A DNA stretch of 64,000 nt, from assembly GCA_013141115.1 (NCBI GenBank), contig JABFRP010000003.1, positions 62,001-126,000 of the forward strand, given 5' to 3'. Source of the stretch: Ferruginibacter sp. GTDB taxonomy: Bacteria; Bacteroidota; Bacteroidia; Chitinophagales; Chitinophagaceae. The notes beneath the pieces were generated by a model that saw only the letters and a program-made list of their open reading frames with translations, did no database searches and had not been told where the DNA came from. The number at the start of each line of letters is the position of its first letter. The stretch's first letter is position 1. A program made the translations under genes and the position numbers. Shown here in pieces: positions 9,023-16,035 of the stretch.

Positions 9023-9466
9023 TTATTTTTTTAAATACGCTCTTCTGTAATAAGTACCGCCATTACTGCTGGTGATAGATTTTTCCCAGATAAAATTAGT
9101 ACTGGTCAATTTTAATATACTAATATCACCCCAGGCAAATGACGGAATGAGCAGCCTGGATGAAGACGGTAATTGGTAAGCGAAAGTTCCTAATGCTCCA
9201 CCTTCATAAATATAAACGGTGCTATTGGTTTGAAAAAGCCAGTGGTCATTAGCGGTACCAAAATAAACACCCGGTATAGGTATTGTTCCATCACTAAATG
9301 CAAAGTTGTGTACCACAATAGAGTCTTTGATCACCTGCCATTTGCCAAGTATCAGTACAGCCGGGTCGGTACTAACAGGCCCATTGTTACCAGTATTATC
9401 TTTTTTACAACTTAAATTTATGAGCAGTAAGCCGGAAAAGAATAATACAATGAATGTTGTTTTCAT
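9023..9466 (-). CDS. Lipocalin-like lipoprotein
   Basis: 147 residues with a lipoprotein signal ending LLLINLSCKKDN. The mature part begins DPAVLILGKWQVIKDSIVV, the L-x-G-K-W start typical of Bacteroidota lipocalin-like domains, followed by alternating strands (HWLFQTNSTVYIYEGG, TSTNFIWEKSI). It probably sits in the periplasm or outer membrane and may bind a small ligand; this is inferred from the fold only. It is convergent with the gene at 7503 and has no partner. Confidence 0.7.
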   Translation of the reverse strand: MKTTFIVLFFSGLLLINLSCKKDNTGNNGPVSTDPAVLILGKWQVIKDSIVVHNFAFSDGTIPIPGVYFGTANDHWLFQTNSTVYIYEGGALGTFAYQLPSSSRLLIPSFAWGDISILKLTSTNFIWEKSITSSNGGTYYRRAYLKK

Positions 9467-9789
9467 ATTAGTTTAAGATAATAATAATTAGAAGATAAAT
9501 ACACTTGTCACACAAATTAATAAAAATAACCAGATAGCAGATTTTTTTTTCGTCTCTGTTGGTATTCAATATACCCACTGGCGCAAATATTCCGCCAGGA
9601 TGACTTGATGCTTTTAAATTCTGCCGGACTCCCGCATTAGGCGGGACAGGTGTGGCCGGAATTTAAAAAACAAATATTCTTACTTCCCCATGCATACCGC
9701 TTCAATCTCCGCCGTTGCCTGGTTTTTAACCAATAACTTATTGTAATTAACATGCAACGGTTAGTCAAATTAAGTTGTCAAAAACAAGT
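9467..9789. other. Intergenic gap with dispersed repeats
   Basis: Bases 9640-9670 hold short inverted GC-rich stretches. Bases 9703-9743 hold the TCTCCGCCGTTGCCTGG / TTTTTAACCAA repeat shared with 3024, 6245 and 7153. No gene was seen. Confidence 0.6.
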
Positions 9790-10122
9790 ATGAAAAATAT
9801 ACTGCTTATACTTTTGGCTGCGGTAGTAATAACAGCATCGTGTAAAAAAAATACCGTAACCGTAAATAATAATCCAGGCTATAGTGCCACAGTTAAAGTG
9901 AAGTACGGTGGTGATCCACTTGCAGATGGTAGTGGCTGGCATTTATTTAAAGAAGAGGTGAATGGGCCTGTTTTTTTGTTTCCAGATAATATGCCTGATT
10001 CATTTAAAGTATTGGAGCTTGAGGTGGATGTGGTTTACACTAAAACAAATAAAGATCTGCCTTGCCATTGTGTACCACCTTTTCCAAAAATGATACATAT
10101 CGAAAGCATAAAAAAGCATTAA
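9790..10122 (+). CDS. Small lipoprotein, paralogue of the one at 14421
   Basis: 110 residues from the ATG at 9790; the TTG five codons earlier is less likely. The signal peptide ends VVITASCKKN. The mature protein has the blocks VKYGGDPLADGSGWHLF, PDSFKVLELEVDVVY and CHCVPPFPKMIHIESIKKH. These align with TYGGDPATDGLGWILV, KLDGLVVDVCY and CFCATPPKKMIKITSISKH of the lipoprotein at 14421. The conserved C-x-C-x-P-P cysteines suggest a disulfide or metal site. Function unknown. Confidence 0.8.
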   Translation: MKNILLILLAAVVITASCKKNTVTVNNNPGYSATVKVKYGGDPLADGSGWHLFKEEVNGPVFLFPDNMPDSFKVLELEVDVVYTKTNKDLPCHCVPPFPKMIHIESIKKH

Positions 10123-10162
10123 TGTTTGGTACGCCATCGCTCCTTATCCTTACACAAATAAA

Positions 10163-10205
10163 TTACCTAGAAAGACCCGTTATAGCAACGGGTCTTTCTA
10201 GGTAA
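10163..10205. terminator. 19-bp perfect hairpin between convergent genes
   Basis: TTACCTAGAAAGACCCGTT (10163-10181) and its exact complement (10187-10205) enclose the 5-base loop ATAGC. It lies between the stops of a plus-strand and a minus-strand gene, so it probably ends both transcripts, although no long T-run follows. Confidence 0.7.
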
Positions 10206-10220
10206 ATCGTATTCTTATTA

Positions 10221-10613
10221 TCAGTTAGCAGTTTCCGGGCTAATAACTGTGCCTATCTCTGTAATAACGTTGGCGGGGAAGCCGCCTTTTTTAGCATGCT
10301 CTCTTATCAGCTCTTCGCTTTCGGCTTTGTACACACAAAATATTTTATTACCGGTTACATAGCTTTGCAACCATTCAATTTTTGGTCCCATTTCTTTAAG
10401 TACCGAGCAGGATTTTTGTGAGATACCTTTTAGTTGTTCAGGTGTTAACTTACCGGCATCGGGAATGTTTCTTTCAATCAGGAATGTTTTCATTGTTGCA
10501 GTGTTTTTAGTGGTGGAATGGTTTGTTGCGGCGTTGGTTTGCGCTACTGCAGCAAAAGCAGTAAAAAACATAATGCCAACCAGTAATGCAAATTTTTTAG
10601 TGTTCAGTTTCAT
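10221..10613 (-). CDS. Secreted DUF4242 (SCO4226-like) protein
   Basis: 130 residues when started at the ATG at 10613 (MKLNTKKFALLVGIMFF). The open frame extends 15 codons further, but without a signal-like start. The signal peptide is cleaved near AAVAQ. The mature part has the DUF4242 pattern MKTFLIERNIPDAGKLTPEQLKG...VTGNKIFCVYKAESEELIREHAKKGGFPAN. This is a ferredoxin-like fold whose Streptomyces member SCO4226 binds nickel. The downstream-lying regulator at 10753-11853 carries the same domain, which suggests that the two respond to the same ligand. Confidence 0.8.
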   Translation of the reverse strand: MKLNTKKFALLVGIMFFTAFAAVAQTNAATNHSTTKNTATMKTFLIERNIPDAGKLTPEQLKGISQKSCSVLKEMGPKIEWLQSYVTGNKIFCVYKAESEELIREHAKKGGFPANVITEIGTVISPETAN

Positions 10614-10640
10614 ACAATTTGTTTTAGGTGAGAAGATGCT

Positions 10641-10648
10641 CAAAGATA
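10641..10648 (-). promoter_or_regulatory. Putative Bacteroidota -7 element (TAnnTTTG)
   Basis: On the minus strand TATCTTTG fits the Bacteroidota consensus and lies 28 bases upstream of the ATG at 10613. No good -33 TTTG at the usual spacing was found, so confidence is low. Confidence 0.35.
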
Positions 10649-10752
10649 CTTTCACCAACAGGCCAGGGGCTGTAACAAATCATTCAATAAATGGTAACAG
10701 GCCTGACACAAATCGTTCAATAAATAGTAAAATTCAACCGCAGGTAAATAGG

Positions 10753-11853
10753 TTATTGCAACAGATCGATATAGGCCATGGGTAACAGGCCGTATTTCTT
10801 TTTAAAACATTTGGTAAAATAGGAGGGGCTGGAAAAGCCGGATTCGAAAGTGATTTGTGCAATACTGTTTTGTTTTTTGTGCATCAGTTCCTTTGCTTTT
10901 TCCAGGCGAAAATCTTTTAAAAACAGGTTGGGCGAAAGGCCGGTAAGGGAGATCGTTTTTCTGTATAATTGTGAGGTGCTCATGGCCATGGCCTTGCCGT
11001 AATTGCTGATGTCAAATTCAGCCTTCGACCAGTTCTCTTCCACTGTGCTGTATAATAACTTTAGTAAAGCTTCGTCTTGCACAGATAACACGAAAAAATT
11101 ATTACTGCGGTTTTTAAAATGATCTTTTAATACCAGCTCTTTTACAGCATTGGTAAGGGCCACCTGCATATTGCCGGCAATGAAACATAGATTTTGGGCA
11201 AGCTGTAAGGTATCACCAAAAAGCCGGTTACTTTTTTCAACGGGTTCTCCTGCATTAATGCTTATCCTGAAATTCATTTCGCTTCCACCTTCATGCAGCA
11301 TGGCATCCAGTATAGCCAGCGCACAGGAAACAGCCGAACTGGCCGAGGTGAAGGAAATAATGAATCCTGCTCCTCTGTGTTCTGCTTCGCTGCCTTCAAA
11401 GTGCTGTAGTTTTTGCCGTATTATTTTATGGTGTGCATCCAGCAGTGCTTCAGTTTTTGCTGCACCCAGTTTATATTTCAGCAGCACAGGGTCGGTAATT
11501 TTTGTTACCAGCAAAAAGCGAAAAGAAGTATCATTAAAAACTTTTAAACCATCAGGGGTGGTTTCTGCGGTGGCGGGGTCGTAAATTCTGCCTAAAAAAG
11601 ATGCTACTAAATTGCTTTTTACTTCAATGATCTTGTTGGGAATAAGGCCATGTGTTTGCCTGTGCAGTTCTTCTACTGATTCTTTGTTGGGGGCGTCAAT
11701 AAGGCAAAAAACGCTTTCCCGTTCTTCATCAATCCAGTACGTCATACACTTGCATTCATGCTCTTCCTGGTGCAGCATATCAAGGTTGTGTGCCTGTGCA
11801 ACATCTCTGGCTTTTACTCCCGGAATAATATGTACGTCCATATAAATGGGCAT
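10753..11853 (-). CDS. AraC-type regulator fused to DUF4242 and degenerate cyclase domains
   Basis: 366 residues with three parts. Residues 1-80 (MPIYMDVHIIPGVKARDVAQAH, HECKCMTYWIDEERESVFCLIDAP) match DUF4242. Residues 108-245 follow a class III nucleotide cyclase (fLLVTKIT, HHKIIRQKLQ, HRGAGFIISF, RISINAGEPVE, LFGDTLQLAQNLCFIAG). However, both metal-binding Asp positions are changed (Lys118 in VTKIT, Ala162 in GAG), so it should not be catalytic. Residues 265-366 are an AraC HTH pair (MSTSQLYRKTISLTG, ITFESGFSSPSYFTKCFKKKYG). It is probably a cytosolic sensor and transcription factor. It lies next to, and on the same strand as, the secreted DUF4242 gene, its likely target. Confidence 0.85.
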   Translation of the reverse strand: MPIYMDVHIIPGVKARDVAQAHNLDMLHQEEHECKCMTYWIDEERESVFCLIDAPNKESVEELHRQTHGLIPNKIIEVKSNLVASFLGRIYDPATAETTPDGLKVFNDTSFRFLLVTKITDPVLLKYKLGAAKTEALLDAHHKIIRQKLQHFEGSEAEHRGAGFIISFTSASSAVSCALAILDAMLHEGGSEMNFRISINAGEPVEKSNRLFGDTLQLAQNLCFIAGNMQVALTNAVKELVLKDHFKNRSNNFFVLSVQDEALLKLLYSTVEENWSKAEFDISNYGKAMAMSTSQLYRKTISLTGLSPNLFLKDFRLEKAKELMHKKQNSIAQITFESGFSSPSYFTKCFKKKYGLLPMAYIDLLQ

Positions 11854-12006
11854 GATACTTTACATTAGTTGAAATTGAAGTTAATATTTTTTTTATAATA
11901 TTACGAGGTTGGGCTAAACCGTTACATATACTTCTTTTGCAGCAGTATCCATTTTATAAATAGTAAATGCAATTAAATACGGCAGATGCTTTTGTACAAA
12001 AGCGGC

Positions 12007-12040
12007 ATAAAAAATTCCGGCAGTATTATTGCCGGAATTT
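12007..12040 (-). terminator. Terminator of the gene at 12067-12432
   Basis: A perfect 10-bp stem AAATTCCGGC (12012-12021) / GCCGGAATTT (12031-12040). On the minus strand it is followed by a T-run (complement of the A-run at 12009-12014). It lies 27 bases after the minus-strand stop. Confidence 0.85.
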
Positions 12041-12066
12041 AAGTTGATAGTATTGCCTGTTATTAA

Positions 12067-12432
12067 TTAATGATGTTTGCCGTGCCCTTTCCCTTTTTTA
12101 TACTTTACAGGTTTGTTTTTGTAGGCTTTGTATTTTACTACATGCACGGGGTTATCCAACCAAACTTCGGGTCCCTGGTGGTATACCGCAAACCTTGGTG
12201 CACCGGCAGTAATGATAATAGTTGCAGGCAGCACTCTTACACCCGTCCACGATGGGCCGGAATTATAATAGTATAAACCCGGGCCGGCATCATAATACAC
12301 ATTGGATGCAGGGTAGTAATAAAATTTTTGTTTGCCATATGCTTTTGCATGTGCTGGCTGAGCAGCAGCGGTGTTTGCAGTAAATGCTATTACAGTAATA
12401 ACAGATACTAATAATATTACTAATCTTTTCAT
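12067..12432 (-). CDS. Small secreted protein with His/Lys-rich tail
   Basis: 121 residues with a signal peptide (MKRLVILLVSVITVIAFTANTAAAQ). The mature part is rich in Tyr, Gly and Pro (KFYYYPASNVYYDAGPGLYYYNSG), and the last 20 residues are mostly Lys, Gly and His (KKGKGHGKHH). The tail could bind metal or polyanions. It resembles small periplasmic or surface proteins of Bacteroidota; the function is unknown. A perfect AT-rich palindrome lies 72 bases upstream of its start and could be its operator. Confidence 0.75.
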   Translation of the reverse strand: MKRLVILLVSVITVIAFTANTAAAQPAHAKAYGKQKFYYYPASNVYYDAGPGLYYYNSGPSWTGVRVLPATIIITAGAPRFAVYHQGPEVWLDNPVHVVKYKAYKNKPVKYKKGKGHGKHH

Positions 12433-12503
12433 CTTAATTTATTTAGTATACTGTCTGGTATGAGAATATCATGCCAAACAAACGGCTGGCTTTTATTTTG
12501 GAA

Positions 12504-12543
12504 ATACTTTAGTCTATTTATAGGTATAAATAGACTAAAGTAT
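12504..12543. repeat. 19-bp perfect palindrome with 2-base spacer
   Basis: ATACTTTAGTCTATTTATA (12504-12522) is exactly complementary to 12525-12543, with only GG between. It is AT-rich and has no T-run beyond it. It lies upstream of the minus-strand gene ending at 12067 and downstream of the terminator of the gene at 12642. An operator or a processing hairpin is more likely than a terminator. Confidence 0.6.
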
Positions 12544-12563
12544 TTTAGTATAGCAATTTCGGT

Positions 12564-12608
12564 AAAACAAAATGAGCATTACGGTTTACCATTAAACCGC
12601 AATGCTCA
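12564..12608 (-). terminator. Terminator of the gene at 12642-13070
   Basis: TGAGCATT-A-CGGTTTA (12573-12588) pairs with TAAACCG-C-AATGCTCA (12593-12608), with one A/C bulge pair and a CCAT loop. On the minus strand TTTTGTTTT follows. Confidence 0.85.
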
Positions 12609-12641
12609 ATATTAAAAATTTATTACTTCGGGTATTAAAAA

Positions 12642-13070
12642 TTACTCTTCACTCAAAATCACATACAATGCATAAATGATGCCTGGTAAAAAGAAAAGCA
12701 GGGTGAGTATAAGATCGATCCAGAATTTTTTATTGATCTCTCCCTGGTGCAGGTACACTGCCAATGGCGGTAAAATAATAGCCAAAATTACCAGCAGCAA
12801 AGTATTGGTGCTGGGCTCGCCACCATTTTTTTTGCTGGCTTTAAATGCTTTCATTTCTTTTTTTACCTGCTTTAATCTTTCCTTTTTTTCTTTACGGGAA
12901 AGGTTTTTAAATTCTGCCAAAGCCGATTTTAAAGTAGCCGGATCACCGGGGCCCGCCACATTATTGCTTGTAGTACTGCTGCCGGGTAAAGCTGGTGCTG
13001 CATAAGAAGGAGTAAGAAATAGGGAGATCGCCAGAAACAGGATTGCAATTTTGGAAACCATTTTTTTCAT
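12642..13070 (-). CDS. YqaE/Pmp3-family protein with N-terminal signal peptide
   Basis: 142 residues from the ATG at 13070 (MKKMVSKIAILFLAISLFL); the open frame continues 27 codons upstream without a signal-like start. There is a signal peptide ending PSYAAP, then a basic helical linker (residues about 45-85, rich in KKEKKERLKQVKKEMKAFKA). The Pmp3/YqaE membrane domain follows (LLLVILAIILPPLAVYLHQGEINKKFWIDLILTLLFFLPGIIYALYVIL) with its two helices and the typical PPxAV and PGxIYALYV motifs. Pmp3 proteins are about 50-residue inner-membrane proteins linked to ion stress. A signal-peptide extension is common in Bacteroidota. Confidence 0.8.
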   Translation of the reverse strand: MKKMVSKIAILFLAISLFLTPSYAAPALPGSSTTSNNVAGPGDPATLKSALAEFKNLSRKEKKERLKQVKKEMKAFKASKKNGGEPSTNTLLLVILAIILPPLAVYLHQGEINKKFWIDLILTLLFFLPGIIYALYVILSEE

Positions 13071-13298
13071 AACAGAGTTTTTAGTTAGATAATAGATGAA
13101 TAAGTTTAAAATTATTTTATTACCGTTAATATAAGAAAACAAATTACCCACATACCTGTAAAAAAAACATCTTTTTTGTGCCAGTTTATTTGATACCGGA
13201 CTGCCGGTTTTATTGAAAAGCTACAGCAGGCTAAATAAGCTGCGGATGTTTTAATAATCAATATTTTTTTTTAGTTTAGCAAAACGTAAAAACATAAA

Positions 13299-13874
13299 AT
13301 GGAAAAACGGCCGGTAACCAGTTCTGCCAAATCAATAGCGAAAAATATAGGTATAGGTGTAGTTACACCTGTGCTTGCAGCTACTATCATTTACTTTTTA
13401 GGGTTTAATAAAAATGATGATGCAGACTTTAAAAAGAAAAAAGAAGCAACTGTACAAACCTGGAATGTGTTTATACAAAATAAAGGTATATTCTCAACCG
13501 TGATGAAGCAACTGGCAAGTTCAAACGATCTGGAAGTAACCCGTAAAAATATTAACCATGAAATAGATGTTACCATTGAAAACATGGAGAACATAAAAAA
13601 AGAGCCCAATGCCGACCAGCGGGTATATTCCACTATTGATATTACAGCACAGCAAATAAAGGAGATAAAGCCATTAATGAATAAATTTTTAGATGATATA
13701 CTTGCTTACGCAGCCAAGGATCCTACAGAAGAGGAAGGTAAGGCCTATATATTGCAATTGGGAGAAGGGTTGAAAACTGAGATGGCAGGGCTCCGGCAAA
13801 GAGATTCTATAAGGCTTGCCGTTTTTTATGATGGACTGAATAAGGATTATAATGTAACGCTTTCTAAAAATTAA
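13299..13874 (+). CDS. Hypothetical single-pass membrane protein
   Basis: 191 residues. There is one predicted membrane helix near residues 17-35 (IGIGVVTPVLAATIIYFLGF) after a short basic N-terminus, then a long acidic helical domain (about residues 40-190) with TWNVFIQNKGIFSTVMKQLA and several DITAQQIKEIKPLMNKFLDD-like helices. It is not recognised. It is followed after 13 bases by a gene of nucleoside-deoxyribosyltransferase-like fold, so the two may be co-transcribed. Confidence 0.65.
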   Translation: MEKRPVTSSAKSIAKNIGIGVVTPVLAATIIYFLGFNKNDDADFKKKKEATVQTWNVFIQNKGIFSTVMKQLASSNDLEVTRKNINHEIDVTIENMENIKKEPNADQRVYSTIDITAQQIKEIKPLMNKFLDDILAYAAKDPTEEEGKAYILQLGEGLKTEMAGLRQRDSIRLAVFYDGLNKDYNVTLSKN

Positions 13875-13887
13875 TCTCATATACTGC

Positions 13888-14292
13888 TTGGCAAAGGCAT
13901 ACATAGCAGTTAGTAATACCAAAAGACAAAGCCTGAGTAATGTACTCAAGTGTATTACAACCACATTAAAAGAATGCAGTATTGAATCTTTTATTTTTGT
14001 TGACCAATACCAATTTACTGCAACAGCAGAAAAGCAAATGATGCAACAGGCTATGGCCGCAATTGATGATTGCGATATACTTATTGCAGAAACTTCTGAT
14101 AAAGCCATTGGCATTGGTGCGGAAGTGGGGTATGCAAAAGCCAAAGGCAAACCGGTTATTTATATGCGGCATGCAGATGCGGCACATTCCACCACTATTT
14201 CCGGCATCAGCGATTTTCAAATTATTTATTACAGTAATGATGATTTAAAACTTGCGCTTAAAAATGTAATAACACTGCTGATAAAATTATAA
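13888..14292 (+). CDS. Nucleoside 2-deoxyribosyltransferase-like protein
   Basis: 134 residues from a TTG start (MAKAYIAVSNTKRQSLSNVL); there is no in-frame ATG nearby that keeps the first strand. The blocks AYIAVSN, AIDDCDILIAETSDKAIGIGAEVGYAKAKGKPVIYMRH follow the Rossmann-like deoxyribosyltransferase/TIR-like pattern: a strand, then D-x-x-I-A-x-x-S/T, then G-x-G-x-E-x-G-x-A. The Glu in GAEVGYA corresponds to the family nucleophile region. Substrate unknown. It lies 13 bases after the preceding membrane protein gene. Confidence 0.65.
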   Translation: MAKAYIAVSNTKRQSLSNVLKCITTTLKECSIESFIFVDQYQFTATAEKQMMQQAMAAIDDCDILIAETSDKAIGIGAEVGYAKAKGKPVIYMRHADAAHSTTISGISDFQIIYYSNDDLKLALKNVITLLIKL

Positions 14293-14420
14293 CAGCAGAT
14301 TAATGAGTAACCTGCTGCACTCTTACAGTCTGGCATTAATTTAGCAGGGTTAGGTTACAGTTACTCCCAAAAGGTACAGTTGAATGCAACGGTATTAAAA
14401 AAGTAATTGTCAAACTATAT

Positions 14421-14741
14421 ATGAAAAAGATAATTGGCATACTGACCATAGCAATAGTTTTGTTTGCAGCCTGCAAAAAAAATAACACACAAAGTGCCGG
14501 CACCTGTATTACAGCAAGAGTTACTTATGGCGGCGACCCTGCTACTGATGGTTTAGGTTGGATATTAGTAACGGACTCTGTTAACTGGAAATATGAAGCA
14601 CCCGAAGAGATTCCTGCAGCCTTTAAGCTTGATGGTTTGGTAGTTGATGTATGTTATTTGGTTACCGATAAAGATTTTATTTGTTTTTGTGCTACTCCAC
14701 CTAAAAAGATGATAAAAATTACAAGTATTTCAAAGCACTAG
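14421..14741 (+). CDS. Small lipoprotein, paralogue of the one at 9790
   Basis: 106 residues with lipobox VLFAAC followed by KKNN. The mature part (VTYGGDPATDGLGWILV, VDVCYLVTDKDFICFCATPPKKMIKITSISKH) aligns with the lipoprotein at 9790-10122 over its whole length, including the YGGDP-x-x-DG-x-GW block and the C-x-C-x-P-P block. It is probably an envelope protein of unknown role. It lies 129 bases after the deoxyribosyltransferase-like gene. Confidence 0.8.
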   Translation: MKKIIGILTIAIVLFAACKKNNTQSAGTCITARVTYGGDPATDGLGWILVTDSVNWKYEAPEEIPAAFKLDGLVVDVCYLVTDKDFICFCATPPKKMIKITSISKH

Positions 14742-14794
14742 TTTGTAATAGTTCTTCCATTACAAATAAAAATGGCAAGTGATTATCCATTCGG

Positions 14795-14802
14795 TATTTT
14801 TG
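14795..14802 (+). promoter_or_regulatory. Putative -7 element (TAnnTTTG) of the DUF6941 gene
   Basis: TATTTTTG fits the Bacteroidota -7 consensus and is 20 bases before the ATG at 14823. A -33 element is not evident. Confidence 0.35.
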
Positions 14803-14822
14803 CTGTATAAAAAATTACCGAT

Positions 14823-15215
14823 ATGGAAATTGAAATATTTACCCTTTGCGATTTTGCACAAGACAATAACTCTAAACTAACTGTTGTAGGTACATTCGAT
14901 AGTATTCATGCCAAACAATTTCCTGCACAGCACCCGGCTTGTACTGTTGCCTGCCGGTTGCGTTTTTCTGATAAAGAGGCCGGCGACCATGATTTTAAAT
15001 TAAGAATGACTGATGCTGCCGGAAAAGAAACCATACAGCCCATAGAAGGCAATATCAATATTCCCGCCGCAGCAAATGGCAGGGTGGTTACTATAAACCT
15101 GGTCATTAATTTTAATCAGCTGCAGTTTACAAAACCAGGCCGTTATTCTTTTGAATTGTATATAGATGGCGACTGGAAAAGTGGCTTGCCTTTATTTTTA
15201 AATCAGGCAGTATAA
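14823..15215 (+). CDS. DUF6941 family protein
   Basis: 130 residues, no signal peptide. It starts MEIEIFTLCDFAQDNNSKLTVVGTFDSIHAKQFP. The D-x-A-Q...KLTVVG-F-D-I-x-x-x-x-x-P opening and a following beta sandwich (VACRLRFSDKEAGDHDFKLRMTDAAGKE; FTKPGRYSFELYIDG) are the hallmark of this small family of unknown function, found widely in Bacteroidota and other phyla. The next gene follows after 38 bases on the same strand. Confidence 0.75.
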   Translation: MEIEIFTLCDFAQDNNSKLTVVGTFDSIHAKQFPAQHPACTVACRLRFSDKEAGDHDFKLRMTDAAGKETIQPIEGNINIPAAANGRVVTINLVINFNQLQFTKPGRYSFELYIDGDWKSGLPLFLNQAV

Positions 15216-15253
15216 CACGGCTTATACTTTATTTAAATGTTGTTTTAAAATAA

Positions 15254-15607
15254 ATGCTGATGGTTTCAATAGCAACATTCAGAAAAATGGCGCTGTCGTT
15301 TCCCGAAACTACGGAGCAGCCACATTTTGAAAAGACTTCTTTCAGAGTGGGTAAAAAAATATTTGCAACTTTTAACAGTAAAAATAACCGGGTCTGCATT
15401 AAACTGTCTGAAGCAGACCAGGATGTGTTTGCAGTTTTTGACCGGTCGGTTATTTATCCGGCACCCAATAAATGGGGTAAACAGGGCTGGACGTTAATTG
15501 ATCTTGCAGCAGTAAAAAAGCAAATGTTTACCGATGCCTTAACAACAGCATATTGCGAAGTGGCTCCACCTAAACTTGCTGCAATGGTAAGGCAAAATAA
15601 AAGTTAA
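15254..15607 (+). CDS. MmcQ/YjbR family protein
   Basis: 117 residues. The pattern FRKMALSFPETTEQPHFEKTSFRVGKKIFATF, then CIKLSEADQDVFAVFD...YPAPNKWGKQGWTLIDL and a terminal basic helix, is the MmcQ/YjbR (CyaY-like fold) signature. Members are called DNA-binding on the basis of the fold; the cellular role is unclear. The ATG at 15254 or the one at 15260 could serve as start. It may be co-transcribed with the DUF6941 gene. Confidence 0.85.
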   Translation: MLMVSIATFRKMALSFPETTEQPHFEKTSFRVGKKIFATFNSKNNRVCIKLSEADQDVFAVFDRSVIYPAPNKWGKQGWTLIDLAAVKKQMFTDALTTAYCEVAPPKLAAMVRQNKS

Positions 15608-15749
15608 TCATTCGTCACGGGCATTACTTTGCCATAATAAAATCCCATTCAGTCTTTAAATATTCCTGTTCAGTATATTTCTCTCTTTGTTGTGCATACA
15701 GCAATATTATCTTCATTGCAAAATAATTAGTCATCTTAAATTAATTTAC

Positions 15750-16031
15750 ATGAAAAAGTTTTTGTTTATACTGTTGCTGGCAACTGTTACTATGAGTAGT
15801 ACCTGCTCAAAAAACGACGATATTGTTTCTAACAGTACAAGTATAAGTGCATCGCAGGTGCCTGCTGTAGTTATGAGCGCTTATAACAGCCGTTATCCAA
15901 CTGCAAGTGGCCAAATAGAATGGGAAAAGGAAGATGGCAATACTTACAAAGTGAAATTTTTTATTGGCAGCCAGCGTACTCAGGCAATATTTGCTGCTAA
16001 CGGAACTTTTATTTCTGAAAAGAATATCTAA
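15750..16031 (+). CDS. PepSY-like lipoprotein
   Basis: 93 residues from the ATG at 15750 (MKKFLFILLLATVTMSSTCSK); the longer upstream frame lacks a signal-like start. After the lipobox-type MSSTC the mature domain reads ASQVPAVVMSAYNSRYPTASGQIEWEKEDGNTYKVKFFIGSQRTQAIFAANGTFI. This matches the PepSY-like (BLIP-type, DUF2874) domain of Bacteroidota periplasmic proteins, here as one copy. The role is unknown, perhaps inhibition or binding. It is convergent with the TonB receptor, with only 4 bases between the two stops. Confidence 0.75.
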   Translation: MKKFLFILLLATVTMSSTCSKNDDIVSNSTSISASQVPAVVMSAYNSRYPTASGQIEWEKEDGNTYKVKFFIGSQRTQAIFAANGTFISEKNI

Positions 16032-16035
16032 AAAA

